DNA of 64,000 bases from Firmicutes bacterium UBA2598. GTDB lineage: Bacteria > Bacillota > PH28-bin88. Each line of letters opens with the position of its first letter. The first letter of the stretch is position 1. Location of the stretch: positions 35,219 to 99,218 of the forward strand of contig DDKM01000069.1 in NCBI GenBank assembly GCA_002339345.1. The letters are read 5' to 3'. Below are positions 17,501 to 25,932 of the stretch, piece by piece. The position numbers and the translations under genes were made by a program. The notes beneath the pieces are model-generated. The model had not been told where the DNA came from, did not search any database, and saw only the letters and a program-made list of their open reading frames with translations.

Positions 17501-17506
17501 ATTATA
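17501..17506 (-). promoter_or_regulatory. Probable -10 element of the CstA-family gene
   Basis: A perfect TATAAT is read on the minus strand. No good -35 hexamer sits 16-18 bases upstream, which fits an activator-dependent promoter served by the dyad at 17525-17561. Confidence 0.5.
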
Positions 17507-17524
17507 GGTGAAAGGACAAAAGAA

Positions 17525-17561
17525 ATACGGTTATGCCGACATCATGTCAGGATGGCCGTAT
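17525..17561 (-). promoter_or_regulatory. Extended palindrome, candidate operator of the LytTR regulator
   Basis: The outer arms ATACGG (17525-17530) and CCGTAT (17556-17561) and the inner arms GACAT (17538-17542) and ATGTC (17544-17548) share the same centre at 17543. This gives a 37-bp dyad just upstream of the -10 element, without a T tract. It begins 20 bases past the response regulator stop codon. Confidence 0.5.
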
Positions 17562-17581
17562 AAAATGTTTGAAATATTGCA

Positions 17582-18349
17582 TTAAATGTTCAGCATTTGG
17601 CGTAAATCCCTGACACACAGCCGGGAAACAGGTACCTGGGTTTTTTGTTGATCCGCCAGCACTAACTGGTAGGCCCCATTAAACCAGGGATGTATTTCTT
17701 TAACCCAGTCCAGGTTTACCAGGTACCCCCTGTGGCAGCGGAAAAAGGGCGGTGAGGGCAGGCGGTCCTCCAGCTCATGCAGGGAGAGGGCAGTCCGGAA
17801 GCAGTCGTTTCCCGTTTTGATAAACACCGCCCGGCCTTCGGCATAGGCAACTGCCACCTCGGTGTGCTTAAAAAGGATCCACCGGCCGTCCCTGTCCACC
17901 GTAAGCCTGACCGGCTGAGGCGGCGCCACCCACACCCCATCCAACCTGGAAAGTAATTGATCGATGCGCTGCACCGCCCTTTCCTTCCGGTTCAAGTTGC
18001 GGACCAGGCGGTGGACGGTGCGGGCCAGGCGCTCGGCGGAAAAGGGTTTCAGAAGATAGTCGATGGCTTCCACCTCGAAGGCATCCACCGCATGCTGGTC
18101 ATAGGCGGTGGCAAACACAATGAGGGGCGGTTCCGGTTGCCGCAGCAGTTCCCGGGCTACCTGTAGCCCACACCGCCCCGGCATCTGAATATCCAAAAAT
18201 ACCACATCGGGCAACAGCCGCCGGTATGCCTGCAGGGCCTGGTCCCCGGTAGCCGCCTCGCCGCACACCTGGATATTAGGGTAGTCCCGTAACAAGTAGA
18301 TCAATTCATCCCGGGACAGAGCCTCATCATCAACCACCAGCACTTGCAA
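17582..18349 (-). CDS. LytTR-family response regulator
   Basis: A 255-residue DNA-binding regulator. The receiver domain (residues 1-120) has the acidic pair VVDDE, phospho-acceptor Asp in DVVFLDIQMPG and the Lys in LLKPF. The C-terminal LytTR domain (about 150-250) shows VAYAEGRAVFIKT, FFRCHRGYLVNLDWV and the closing VPVSR. I chose a TTG start at 18349 because AAGGAGG lies upstream and the receiver fold begins immediately; the reading to 18427 overlaps the kinase gene and lacks a site. It overlaps the kinase gene by 20 bases. Confidence 0.9.
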   Translation of the reverse strand: MQVLVVDDEALSRDELIYLLRDYPNIQVCGEAATGDQALQAYRRLLPDVVFLDIQMPGRCGLQVARELLRQPEPPLIVFATAYDQHAVDAFEVEAIDYLLKPFSAERLARTVHRLVRNLNRKERAVQRIDQLLSRLDGVWVAPPQPVRLTVDRDGRWILFKHTEVAVAYAEGRAVFIKTGNDCFRTALSLHELEDRLPSPPFFRCHRGYLVNLDWVKEIHPWFNGAYQLVLADQQKTQVPVSRLCVRDLRQMLNI

Positions 18350-20093
18350 GCAGCGCACCTCCTTCCACAGGCACCACCACCCGCACCTCGGTTCCTTTAC
18401 CGACGGCGCTAGATAACTGCAAACCATAGGAATGTCCGAACATGGTCACCAACCGCTGGTGAACGTTTTTCAGGCCGATAGCTTTGCCGATCCCATGGCA
18501 GCCATCAACCAGGCAACTGGCCAACCTGTCGGGGGCCATACCCAGGCCGTTATCCATAACCAGGATCACCACATGGTTACCTTCCCGGCGGGCGATTACA
18601 CGTACCAGACCCGGTCTGTCCAAAGGCTGCAGTCCGTGTTTGATGGCATTTTCCACCAGGGGCTGCAGTGTAAGGGGCGGCAGATGGGTGTTCAGGGTGT
18701 CTGTTTCCACCTCAAATTCCACCGTTAACTGGCTGCCAAACCTGGCCTTTTCGATGGCCAGATAGGACTGGACATGTCCCAGTTCCCTGTCCAGGGTAAC
18801 CATGTCCTGCAAGGAGGACTGCAGGTTCTGGCGGAAAAAGTCTCCCAGGTGGATGATCAGTCGGCGTGCTGTTTCGGGATCCTGGCGGCACATGGATACA
18901 ATTACATTAAGGGAATTAAAGAGGAAGTGGGGATTGACCTGGGCTTGTAGCGCCTTTATTTCGGCCTTGGCCAGCAGTTGGGCCTGGATCTCCAGCCGGG
19001 TCAGTTCCAACTGGGTGGAGAAGAGATGGGCCAGACCCTGGGCCATCTCCAGGTCTACCGCGTTGATGCGGTGCCGCCTGGCAAAATAAAGTTTGAGGGT
19101 TCCCACAGTGTCCTCTTCCCGCTTCAGGGGAACGACAATGGCGGAAGTCAGGGTGCACCCCTTGAACTGGCACCCAATGTCCTCCCGTTTGCTGGTCACC
19201 ACCGGCTGCCCGGTAGCCAGCACCCTTTTGGTGGCCTCGGTATGAATGGTCGCACCAGGCCGGTGATGGTCATCACCCAGGCCAATATGGGCAAGGATAT
19301 GCTCCCGGTCGGTGAGGGCCACCGCCGCCACCTGGGTGGCCTGTTTGATAATCCGCGCTGCAGCCAGGGCGGAATCTTGATTCAACCCACGGCGCAGGTA
19401 GGGTAAGGTTTGATCGGCAATCTGCAGGGCCTTCTGGGCATGCACCGCACCTGCCCGCTGTTCCTCGGCCATCACACTCTGAAGAATAAGCACAAAAATG
19501 GTGATCCCGGCAGCGTTGGCCAGGATCATGGGCAGGCCAATCAACTGTACAAGTTCCCACGCCTTCTCGAATGGTTTAGCCATCAGCAAAATAATGCCCA
19601 TTTGCAGTGTTTCGGCCAGGGCACCGGTCACAAAGGCAAGCCAGGCAGGGATGTGCACCCGGCCGAACCGCTGGCCCACCAGCCCAGCCAATAAACCCTC
19701 AATAATGGTGGATAGGCCACAGGACAGGGCGGTAAAGCCGCCCATGGTCATACGGTGCACCCCGGCAATCATCCCAGCGCCCAGGCCAACCGCCGGACCA
19801 CCCAACAGGCCGGCAATAAAAACTCCCACCACCCGGGAATTGGCGATGGCCTGTTCCGGGGCAACCTGAAAGATGCCCAATTCCTTGACAAAGGTTTTGG
19901 CCTGTACCGGAATCCCGGTATAGGTACCCAAAATACCAAACAGGCCAAAAACCACCATTAGGAACACCCGGTCACCGGCGGACATCTGGTCCCGGCCGAT
20001 CATCTGCCGGAAAGCGCGGGACCGGGTTAAAACAAAGGCCACCGTCACGGTGATGCCGGTTCTTTCAAGGAGCAACAACAACAGGCTGTACAT
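18330..20093 (-). CDS. LytS/BtsS-type sensor histidine kinase
   Basis: A 587-residue kinase. Residues about 1-205 form the 5TMR-LYT membrane sensor (several hydrophobic helices, with AVGLGAGMIAGVHRMTMGGF). A GAF-like domain covers about 220-360. The phospho-acceptor is His389 in QVNPHFLFNSL, and the ATPase motifs are PLVENAIKHGL, DNGLGM and GIGLKNVHQRL. Family members sense small acids such as pyruvate or monitor the envelope. Its partner regulator overlaps its end, and a CstA-family transporter follows, so this is probably a BtsS-like nutrient sensor. Confidence 0.92.
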   Translation of the reverse strand: MYSLLLLLLERTGITVTVAFVLTRSRAFRQMIGRDQMSAGDRVFLMVVFGLFGILGTYTGIPVQAKTFVKELGIFQVAPEQAIANSRVVGVFIAGLLGGPAVGLGAGMIAGVHRMTMGGFTALSCGLSTIIEGLLAGLVGQRFGRVHIPAWLAFVTGALAETLQMGIILLMAKPFEKAWELVQLIGLPMILANAAGITIFVLILQSVMAEEQRAGAVHAQKALQIADQTLPYLRRGLNQDSALAAARIIKQATQVAAVALTDREHILAHIGLGDDHHRPGATIHTEATKRVLATGQPVVTSKREDIGCQFKGCTLTSAIVVPLKREEDTVGTLKLYFARRHRINAVDLEMAQGLAHLFSTQLELTRLEIQAQLLAKAEIKALQAQVNPHFLFNSLNVIVSMCRQDPETARRLIIHLGDFFRQNLQSSLQDMVTLDRELGHVQSYLAIEKARFGSQLTVEFEVETDTLNTHLPPLTLQPLVENAIKHGLQPLDRPGLVRVIARREGNHVVILVMDNGLGMAPDRLASCLVDGCHGIGKAIGLKNVHQRLVTMFGHSYGLQLSSAVGKGTEVRVVVPVEGGALLASAGG

Positions 20094-20096
20094 TTC

Positions 20097-20873
20097 CTAG
20101 ACCTCCCCGCCGGATGCCCTTCCCCGTTCCCTGTCCAGCAACTCCACCATTCGTGGCAAAATGTCCCCGGCATTGCCTCGCAGGACACAGGCAGCACGGT
20201 CATCCCAGGGAGTGGGATCCCTGTTGATGATGATCACCTGCCGGGCCAGTTCCGGCAGGAAAGCCACCGGATAAACCTGCAGGCTGCTGCCTACCACCAA
20301 CAGCAGGTGACAGCCGCCCATGGCGGCCACCGCCCCCTGGTAATCCCGGCCCATAGGGTCCTCGAATAAAACCACATCAGGTCTTAGCACTCCCCCGCAG
20401 CGGCCGCACAAGGGCGGGTTGATACCTCCCCGGAATTGCCTGGCCGCTTCCTCCATGGGGTATGAGGCGGCACACCGCAGGCAGTGGCATGTCCGCAGGT
20501 GCCCGTGGACCTCCCACACCCGTCGGGAACCTGCCCTGCGGTGTAGACTATCCACGTTCTGAGTGATCAGCCCGGCCAGGTATCCAAGTTCTTCCAAACG
20601 GGCCAGGGCATAGTGGGCGGGGTTGGGCTCCACATCCCGGTAGGACATCCACCGCTCCAGATTAGCCCGGTAAAAGGCGGCGGGATCCCGGTGTAGGGCG
20701 CTGGCACTTGATATCCGCATGGGATCAACCTGCTGCCACAGGCCGGTACCCGCACTGCGATAATCGGGGATGCCGCTTTCGGTGCTAACTCCGGCACCGG
20801 TAAGGGCAAAGGTGCACGGCGACTGTGCCACCAGTTGGGCTGCCTGTTCCAACAGGTGCTGGATCTCCCCCAT
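20097..20873 (-). CDS. SIR2-family NAD-dependent protein deacylase
   Basis: A 258-residue sirtuin that removes acyl groups from lysines using NAD. GAGVSTESGIPDYRS (residues 26-40), ITQNVDSLH and the catalytic His of WEVHGH are present. The structural zinc site has two pairs, CHCLRC and CGRCGG. The ATG at 20873 follows GGAGGAGGGA by seven bases; the upstream reading to 20951 extends into dinB. It may control acyl-CoA metabolism enzymes, but no target is shown by context. Confidence 0.9.
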   Translation of the reverse strand: MGEIQHLLEQAAQLVAQSPCTFALTGAGVSTESGIPDYRSAGTGLWQQVDPMRISSASALHRDPAAFYRANLERWMSYRDVEPNPAHYALARLEELGYLAGLITQNVDSLHRRAGSRRVWEVHGHLRTCHCLRCAASYPMEEAARQFRGGINPPLCGRCGGVLRPDVVLFEDPMGRDYQGAVAAMGGCHLLLVVGSSLQVYPVAFLPELARQVIIINRDPTPWDDRAACVLRGNAGDILPRMVELLDRERGRASGGEV

Positions 20874-20937
20874 TCTGCTGTCCCTCCTCCCACAAATGGC
20901 AATCCTATCGGGTAAATGGTAATTTAAAGTATATATA

Positions 20938-22128
20938 TTATTTCTTGTCATATCGTCCCTTTTCCTGCCGGAACCGGTTTGGGTCTAACCCGCCCGCCAG
21001 CTTGATCACAGGCTTGCCGTATTTTTCCCTTAGACGGTCCTGGACTTCTGCCAGTCTGGCCTGGTACACATGGTGGTGGGACTCCTCCCATAGGGCCATT
21101 TGGTAAAAACCCTTATCCACCAGGTTGGAAACCTGCACCCCCACCAGGCGCACTGGTTCCACCTGGTGAAATTTTTCGTACAGATCAAGGGCGGTATGGT
21201 AGATTTCCCGGTCACTGGCCAGCACCTGTGCAGGAGTAACGGACCTGGTGCGGGTGGTAAAATCACTGCTGCGCATCTTAACAGTAAGGGTACGTGCCGC
21301 TTTACCCAGCCGTCGCATCCGGTACCCCACTTCCTCACTCAACCAGAGCAGTACCGGGGGGATGTCCCCGGGATGACTAATATCCAACGGAAAGGTGATC
21401 TCCTCCCCTACCGACTTCACCTGATGTTCCTGGACCAGGGGGCGGGAATCCTCACCCACGGCAAAAAGAGCCAATTCACGGCCCCGGGAGCCAAAGTGCC
21501 CTTCCAACAAGGAAACCGGCAACATCTGCAGTTGACCCACTGTGACAATGCCCATGGCCTGCAACCGTCCGGCTGTGGAAGGACCGACACCGGGCAAAAC
21601 ACAGACGGGCAAGCCAGCCAGCACCTTTCTTGCTCCTTCGGCGGGGATCCTGTACAGACCATCGGGTTTACCCAGGTCACAGGCGATTTTTGCCAACAGC
21701 TTATTGTGGGAAATACCAACTGAAATAGCTAGCCCGACCTGCTGCCTGATTTGGTTTTTTAGCCGCTGGGCAACCTCCATCCCCTCTCCATCGCCCACCT
21801 GCAGATAGGCCTCATCCACCGATACCGGCTCCACCCAAGGGGTCTGCCGGTACAACAAATGGAATACCTCCTCCGACACCCGCCGGTACTTATCCATATT
21901 CACAGGTAAAAAAACGGCGTGGGGGCAAAGGCGGGCAGCGGTGATGAGGGGCATGGCTGACCGGACTCCAAAGGCTCTGGCCTCATAGGAGCAGGCAGAA
22001 ACCACACCCCGCTGATTCGGCCGTCCCCCTACAATAACCGGTCGGCCGCGGTAGGAAGGCTCATCCCGTTGTTCCACCGAAGCGTAAAAAGCATCCAGGT
22101 CACATAAAAGGATGTCCCCCCTGGTCAA
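20938..22128 (-). CDS. dinB: DNA polymerase IV (Y family)
   Basis: A 396-residue translesion polymerase. The catalytic acidic motifs are LCDLDAFYASVEQ near the N-terminus and VSVDEAYL around residue 105. CSYEARAFGVRSAMP is the classical Y-family block, and the helix-hairpin-helix VCVLPGVGPSTAGRLQAMG and the little-finger domain follow. It lacks a strong C-terminal QLxLF clamp motif. A TTG start at 22128 has AAAGGGGGG seven bases upstream. No LexA box was recognised in front of it. Confidence 0.92.
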   Translation of the reverse strand: MTRGDILLCDLDAFYASVEQRDEPSYRGRPVIVGGRPNQRGVVSACSYEARAFGVRSAMPLITAARLCPHAVFLPVNMDKYRRVSEEVFHLLYRQTPWVEPVSVDEAYLQVGDGEGMEVAQRLKNQIRQQVGLAISVGISHNKLLAKIACDLGKPDGLYRIPAEGARKVLAGLPVCVLPGVGPSTAGRLQAMGIVTVGQLQMLPVSLLEGHFGSRGRELALFAVGEDSRPLVQEHQVKSVGEEITFPLDISHPGDIPPVLLWLSEEVGYRMRRLGKAARTLTVKMRSSDFTTRTRSVTPAQVLASDREIYHTALDLYEKFHQVEPVRLVGVQVSNLVDKGFYQMALWEESHHHVYQARLAEVQDRLREKYGKPVIKLAGGLDPNRFRQEKGRYDKK

Positions 22129-22151
22129 TTGAGGGCCCCCCTTTCCCTGCC

Positions 22152-22763
22152 TTAACCCCTGGCAGACATCAAACCCAGAGGGTTCAAAATTTCCCGCATT
22201 TGTTGTGCATCACGCTGACGCACCCGGATGATTAATTCCACATCCGCCCCGTATGTGCTGTCCACCACCTGGGCTTGGTAGCGGTTTACCAGGTACAACA
22301 CCTGATTCACCACCGAATACTGGCAGTTAAAGTGGATTTCCACGGTAACCGTTTCCACCTTCACGCCCGCAAGCTGGATGGCATCGGCAGCCGCCCCTCC
22401 ATAGGCTTCGATTAACCCCCGTATACCCAACTTGCGCCCGCCAAAATAGCGGGTAACCACCACCGCCACATTAGTCACACCTTTGCTGAAGATGGCCCCC
22501 AGGATAGGCTTTCCGGCAGTTCCCCGCGGCTCCCCGTCATCATCACAGTTGGAGATTTCTCCGGTCCCCCACCCCACCCGAAAAGCCCAGCAATTATGGG
22601 TGGCCTGTTTATGTTGATCCGCTATCTCGGCAATAAACACCCGCGCTTCCTCCTCCCTTTGCACCGGCCGGACATGTGCCAGAAACTCCGATCGCTGGAT
22701 CAGCGCGCGGGTGACAGCTGAGCCAGTCACTGTCCGGAACTGGTCTGACGCCATTTGTTCCAA
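22152..22763 (-). CDS. YigZ/IMPACT family protein
   Basis: A 203-residue protein of the YigZ family (N-terminal UPF0029/Impact domain, C-terminal DUF1949). The signatures ATHNCWAFR, DDDGEPRGTAG, VVVTRYFGGRKLGIRGLIEAY are present at the expected places. Members are thought to modulate translation or proteolysis; the role in bacteria is unsettled. The most likely start is TTG at 22763, after GGAGGGGG; an ATG nine bases further in is possible. It lies 24 bases upstream of dinB. Confidence 0.88.
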   Translation of the reverse strand: MEQMASDQFRTVTGSAVTRALIQRSEFLAHVRPVQREEEARVFIAEIADQHKQATHNCWAFRVGWGTGEISNCDDDGEPRGTAGKPILGAIFSKGVTNVAVVVTRYFGGRKLGIRGLIEAYGGAAADAIQLAGVKVETVTVEIHFNCQYSVVNQVLYLVNRYQAQVVDSTYGADVELIIRVRQRDAQQMREILNPLGLMSARG

Positions 22764-22972
22764 GATACCCCCTCCTTCCAGATGATCCGGTCAGGCCCTT
22801 GGCAGATTCAATCATATTCCTTTTTCCCTACCCCACGCAAGTTTTTGGAAAATTTTATGCAGACAACAGCAGGGAAAGGATAACCATCATCCGAAAAATA
22901 TACATAAGAAAAGACAGCGGTGGCGGTCCGGGCTGTTTCGGATTATTTATGGGGATGCGGGGGGAATTGGAA

Positions 22973-23908
22973 ATGACGGAAAAGAAGAACGGGAAGACGG
23001 GTAGTGGGAAAACCAAAAAACTACTGATCTGGTTGGTGGCAGGGGTATTACTGGTAGGGGTGTTAGCGGTTTTTGGCATATCTGGTTACGTGGGCTGGAA
23101 CCTGACCCACCCTGCCCGGCAGCCGGTGGATCAAAATCCCGGACAGATGGGTTTGACGTACAGAGACATTACCTTCACCAGCAGGGAAGACGGGCTGGAA
23201 CTGAAGGGATGGCTGATTCCGGCCGGTAATGACCGCCCTACTGTCATTGTGGCCCACGGTTACCGTAAAAACAGACTACAGGATGATGTGCCAGCATTGC
23301 CCGTGGCTGCTTGGCTGGCCGGGAAGGGTTATAATGTGCTGATGTTTGATTTCCGCAATTCCGGTGAATCCGCAGGGACAATGACTTCAGTGGGGCAGCA
23401 CGAGGTACGGGATCTCCTGGGTGCCATTGACTTCATCCGGCAGCAGAACAGTCAGCAGGTGATCCTGCTGGGCTATTCCATGGGCGCGGTCACCTCCATT
23501 ATGGCTGCCGCCCGCTCACCGGAAGTGGCGGCGGTAATAGCCGACAGTCCCTTTGCCGACCTGCGCCGCTATCTCAATGCCAACCTCTCTGTCTGGACCG
23601 ATCTGCCATCCTTTCCCTTTAACCCCGCCTTCATGCTGGTAGTGCCGCCTTTAACCGGTTTAAACCCCGATGCTGTCAGTCCAGTACGGGATATCCCCCT
23701 TTTGGGCAACCGGCCGGTACTTTTGATTCATGGAGATGCCGACCGGGATATCCCCTTGGCCAACTCGGAAGAACTGGCTGCAGCTTATGCCAATACCACC
23801 TTGGCGGTATTCCCCGGCGCTACCCATGTCAAGTCCTACGCTTCCGACCCTGCTGCCTACCTACAGGTATTAGCCGACTTTTTAGATGGTGTAACCGGTT
23901 CCCCCTAA
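22973..23908 (+). CDS. Membrane-anchored alpha/beta hydrolase
   Basis: A 311-residue protein with a basic N-terminus and one membrane helix (residues about 17-37, LLIWLVAGVLLVGVLAVFG), then an alpha/beta hydrolase fold facing outward. The nucleophile elbow is GYSMGAV, HGYRKNR gives the oxyanion region, and the Asp/His of the triad are likely in HGDADRDIP and ATHVKSY. This resembles the YfhR/BAAT-type hydrolases of Firmicutes. I chose ATG 22973 for its GGGGGGA site; the longer reading to 22799 has none. It stands alone between convergent and divergent neighbours. Confidence 0.85.
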   Translation: MTEKKNGKTGSGKTKKLLIWLVAGVLLVGVLAVFGISGYVGWNLTHPARQPVDQNPGQMGLTYRDITFTSREDGLELKGWLIPAGNDRPTVIVAHGYRKNRLQDDVPALPVAAWLAGKGYNVLMFDFRNSGESAGTMTSVGQHEVRDLLGAIDFIRQQNSQQVILLGYSMGAVTSIMAAARSPEVAAVIADSPFADLRRYLNANLSVWTDLPSFPFNPAFMLVVPPLTGLNPDAVSPVRDIPLLGNRPVLLIHGDADRDIPLANSEELAAAYANTTLAVFPGATHVKSYASDPAAYLQVLADFLDGVTGSP

Positions 23909-23914
23909 CCCATT

Positions 23915-24280
23915 TCAGGAGTGGCGAACGTGTTCCAGGCCTTCCTGGAACAGGTTCAAAATATGGTGGTCATCCAGGGTATAGTACACGCTTTTGCCAT
24001 CCTTGCGGAACCGTACCAGCCGTAAATTTCGCAGCACCCGCAGTTGGTGGGAAACGGCGGAGTTGGTCATGCCCAGGGCGTCGGCCAGGTCACAGACACA
24101 CATTTCCGCGATAGCCAAGGCGTGGATGATCCTTACCCGGGTGGGCTCCCCCAAAACCTTGAATACTTCCGCCAGGCGGGCCACCTCCTCATGGCTAAGG
24201 CTAGCCCGGCGCACCGCTGTCACCACGGCAGGTGTTACACATTGTACTTCACATGTATCATGGCTTGTTTCACCAGCCAT
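23915..24280 (-). CDS. ArsR/SmtB-family metal-sensing repressor
   Basis: A 121-residue winged-helix regulator. The alpha-3 motif reads E-M-C-V-C-D-L-A, the Cys-x-Cys thiolate pair of ArsR/CadC-type sensors, and SAVSHQLRVLRNLRLV is the recognition helix. Two extra Cys lie in the N-terminal arm (T-C-E-V-Q-C), as in CadC, where N-terminal cysteines complete a cadmium/lead site. I place the start at ATG 24280 behind AAGGGGGTG. A CadC-like operator overlaps this region. No metal exporter gene is adjacent, so its target may lie elsewhere. Confidence 0.88.
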   Translation of the reverse strand: MAGETSHDTCEVQCVTPAVVTAVRRASLSHEEVARLAEVFKVLGEPTRVRIIHALAIAEMCVCDLADALGMTNSAVSHQLRVLRNLRLVRFRKDGKSVYYTLDDHHILNLFQEGLEHVRHS

Positions 24281-24293
24281 CACTGCCCACCCC

Positions 24294-24313
24294 CTTCATA
24301 ATTTAATTTGAAG
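24294..24313 (-). promoter_or_regulatory. Candidate CadC-like operator
   Basis: The minus strand reads CTTCAAATTAAATTATGAAG, an imperfect inverted repeat similar to CadC/SmtB-family sites of the form TCAAATAAATATTTGAA. It sits directly upstream of the ArsR-family ribosome-binding site, so autoregulation is likely. Confidence 0.5.
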
Positions 24314-24318
24314 TAGCT

Positions 24319-24951
24319 TCAGCCCTTGCGATTGCGGCGGGCAAGGCTCCAGCCGTAAGTACCCCCCGCCAGGACTATAGCCACCAGTAAAGTCCAGCCC
24401 ACCAATACTTCCCCTTCCACTATCCGCCATAGGAGGTTGCCTTTAATGGCAAGGTAGCGGACGGAAAACACCAGGAAAACGGTCCAAACCCATATGGCGC
24501 CAGCGGTATACCCCAAAAAAAGGGGCAAGGGCATCCTGGCCATGCCAGCTAGATAAGATACATAGGTACCGAAAAAGAAAGGACGGCAGAGGGCAACCAC
24601 CTTGGGGCCGTACCGAGCAAACCACTTTTCCGCCAACTCCAGTCTGGCCGGGTTCAACCAAACCCTTTGCCCGTACTTCAGTACCAGTTTCCGCCCTCCC
24701 GTCCTGCCCACAAAGTAGGGGCCCAGGGCTCCCAGCGTATAACCGACGGTACCACAAACAACCAGTAGCCACAACCTGTCTGCCCCGGGTGTGATAGAGG
24801 CCAGCAACCCGACCACCAGTGCCGAAGGAAAGGGCACTGACAGGCCTTCCAGCACCATTGCGCCAAAGGCCCCCAGGACCCCCCATTCGCTGAAGATCTC
24901 CACCAGCCGCTGTACCAAATCACCATACCAGACCAAAGATATCATCTCCAA
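24319..24951 (-). CDS. DedA/VTT-family membrane protein
   Basis: A 210-residue protein with an N-terminal re-entrant region and about five hydrophobic segments. The DedA features are LEGLSVPFPSALVVG, GYTLGALGPYFVGRTGG and a C-terminal FFFGTYVSYLAGMARMPL. DedA proteins are proton-dependent lipid (undecaprenyl phosphate or phosphatidylethanolamine) flippases. The start is TTG 24951 or ATG 24945, both immediately after cysK; the ribosome-binding site does not decide between them. Cotranscription with cysK is likely; the ArsR gene follows 38 bases on. Confidence 0.85.
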   Translation of the reverse strand: MEMISLVWYGDLVQRLVEIFSEWGVLGAFGAMVLEGLSVPFPSALVVGLLASITPGADRLWLLVVCGTVGYTLGALGPYFVGRTGGRKLVLKYGQRVWLNPARLELAEKWFARYGPKVVALCRPFFFGTYVSYLAGMARMPLPLFLGYTAGAIWVWTVFLVFSVRYLAIKGNLLWRIVEGEVLVGWTLLVAIVLAGGTYGWSLARRNRKG

Positions 24952-24953
24952 CG

Positions 24954-25880
24954 CTAAATGCCCTGGAATAGCATTGTGGACAGGTACCTTTCGCCGGTAT
25001 CCGGCAGGATTACCACCAACCGTTTGCCCTGGTTTTCCGGCCGTGAAGCCAGGGTCAAGGCAGCATAGGCGGCGGCGCCGGCGGAAATGCCCACCAACAG
25101 CCCTTCCTCGCGGGCCAGCAGCCGTGCTGTGTTTACAGCGTCCTGTTCACTGACCTGGATAATCTCATCCAGCAGGTCAGTGCGCAAAATGGCCGGCACA
25201 AACCCGGCCCCAATACCCTGGATTTTATGGGGTCCGGGCTGTCCCCCGGAAAGGACGGGAGAATCCGCCGGTTCTACTGCCACCAGCTTTACACCGGGCA
25301 GGCGTTCCTTGAGTACCTCTCCCACACCGGTAATGGTACCACCGGTCCCTACGCCAGCCACAAAAATGTCCAGCCGGCCGCCGGTATCAGCCCAGATTTC
25401 CTCTGCCGTGGTTTGGCGGTGTGCTATCACATTGGCCTGGTTGTTAAATTGCTGGGGAATGAAGGAATTGGGATTTTCGGCCGCCAGTTCCTCCGCCTTG
25501 GCAATGGCGCCACGCATACCGTCCACGCCAGGGGTAAGCACCAGTTCGGCACCGTAAGCCTTTAGGAGGGCGCGCCGTTCCACGCTCATGGTCTCCGGCA
25601 TGGTGAGGATTAAACGGTAACCCTTGGCCCCCGCCACTAAGGCCAGGCCTATCCCGGTGTTACCGCTGGTGGGTTCGATGATCAGGGTACCGGGACCTAT
25701 TCGCCCCTCCCTTTCCGCTGCCTCAATCATGCTCAGGGCAATCCGGTCCTTGACACTGCCGCCGGGATTGAAATATTCCACCTTGGCCAGCACCTCCGTG
25801 CCGGCCGGATTGATCTTGGACAAGCGCACCAGAGGTGTTCTGCCAATCAGTTCCGTAACATTGTTATAAATTTGTTGCAT
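24954..25880 (-). CDS. cysK: Cysteine synthase A (O-acetylserine sulfhydrylase)
   Basis: A 308-residue PLP enzyme that forms cysteine from O-acetylserine and sulfide. The PLP lysine is Lys44 in GGSVKDRIA; EPTSGNTGIGLA binds the substrate carboxylate, and GTGGTITGVGE binds the phosphate. In a sulfide-producing organism this is the natural assimilation route. An ATG start follows GGAGGAGG. No riboswitch or T-box was found in the 50 bases upstream. Confidence 0.95.
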   Translation of the reverse strand: MQQIYNNVTELIGRTPLVRLSKINPAGTEVLAKVEYFNPGGSVKDRIALSMIEAAEREGRIGPGTLIIEPTSGNTGIGLALVAGAKGYRLILTMPETMSVERRALLKAYGAELVLTPGVDGMRGAIAKAEELAAENPNSFIPQQFNNQANVIAHRQTTAEEIWADTGGRLDIFVAGVGTGGTITGVGEVLKERLPGVKLVAVEPADSPVLSGGQPGPHKIQGIGAGFVPAILRTDLLDEIIQVSEQDAVNTARLLAREEGLLVGISAGAAAYAALTLASRPENQGKRLVVILPDTGERYLSTMLFQGI

Positions 25881-25932
25881 TTGGTATAAGAACCTCCTCC
25901 GCCCCGGACTTGGAACAATCCATTCCTATTAT

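Noticed and set aside
22764..22972. A promoter or LexA box between yigZ and the hydrolase gene
   Set aside because: No convincing hexamer pair or GAAC-N4-GTTC type palindrome was found.
24319..24951. DedA protein as a metal exporter controlled by the ArsR gene
   Set aside because: DedA proteins are lipid transporters and the gene order follows cysK; nothing in the sequence shows metal binding.
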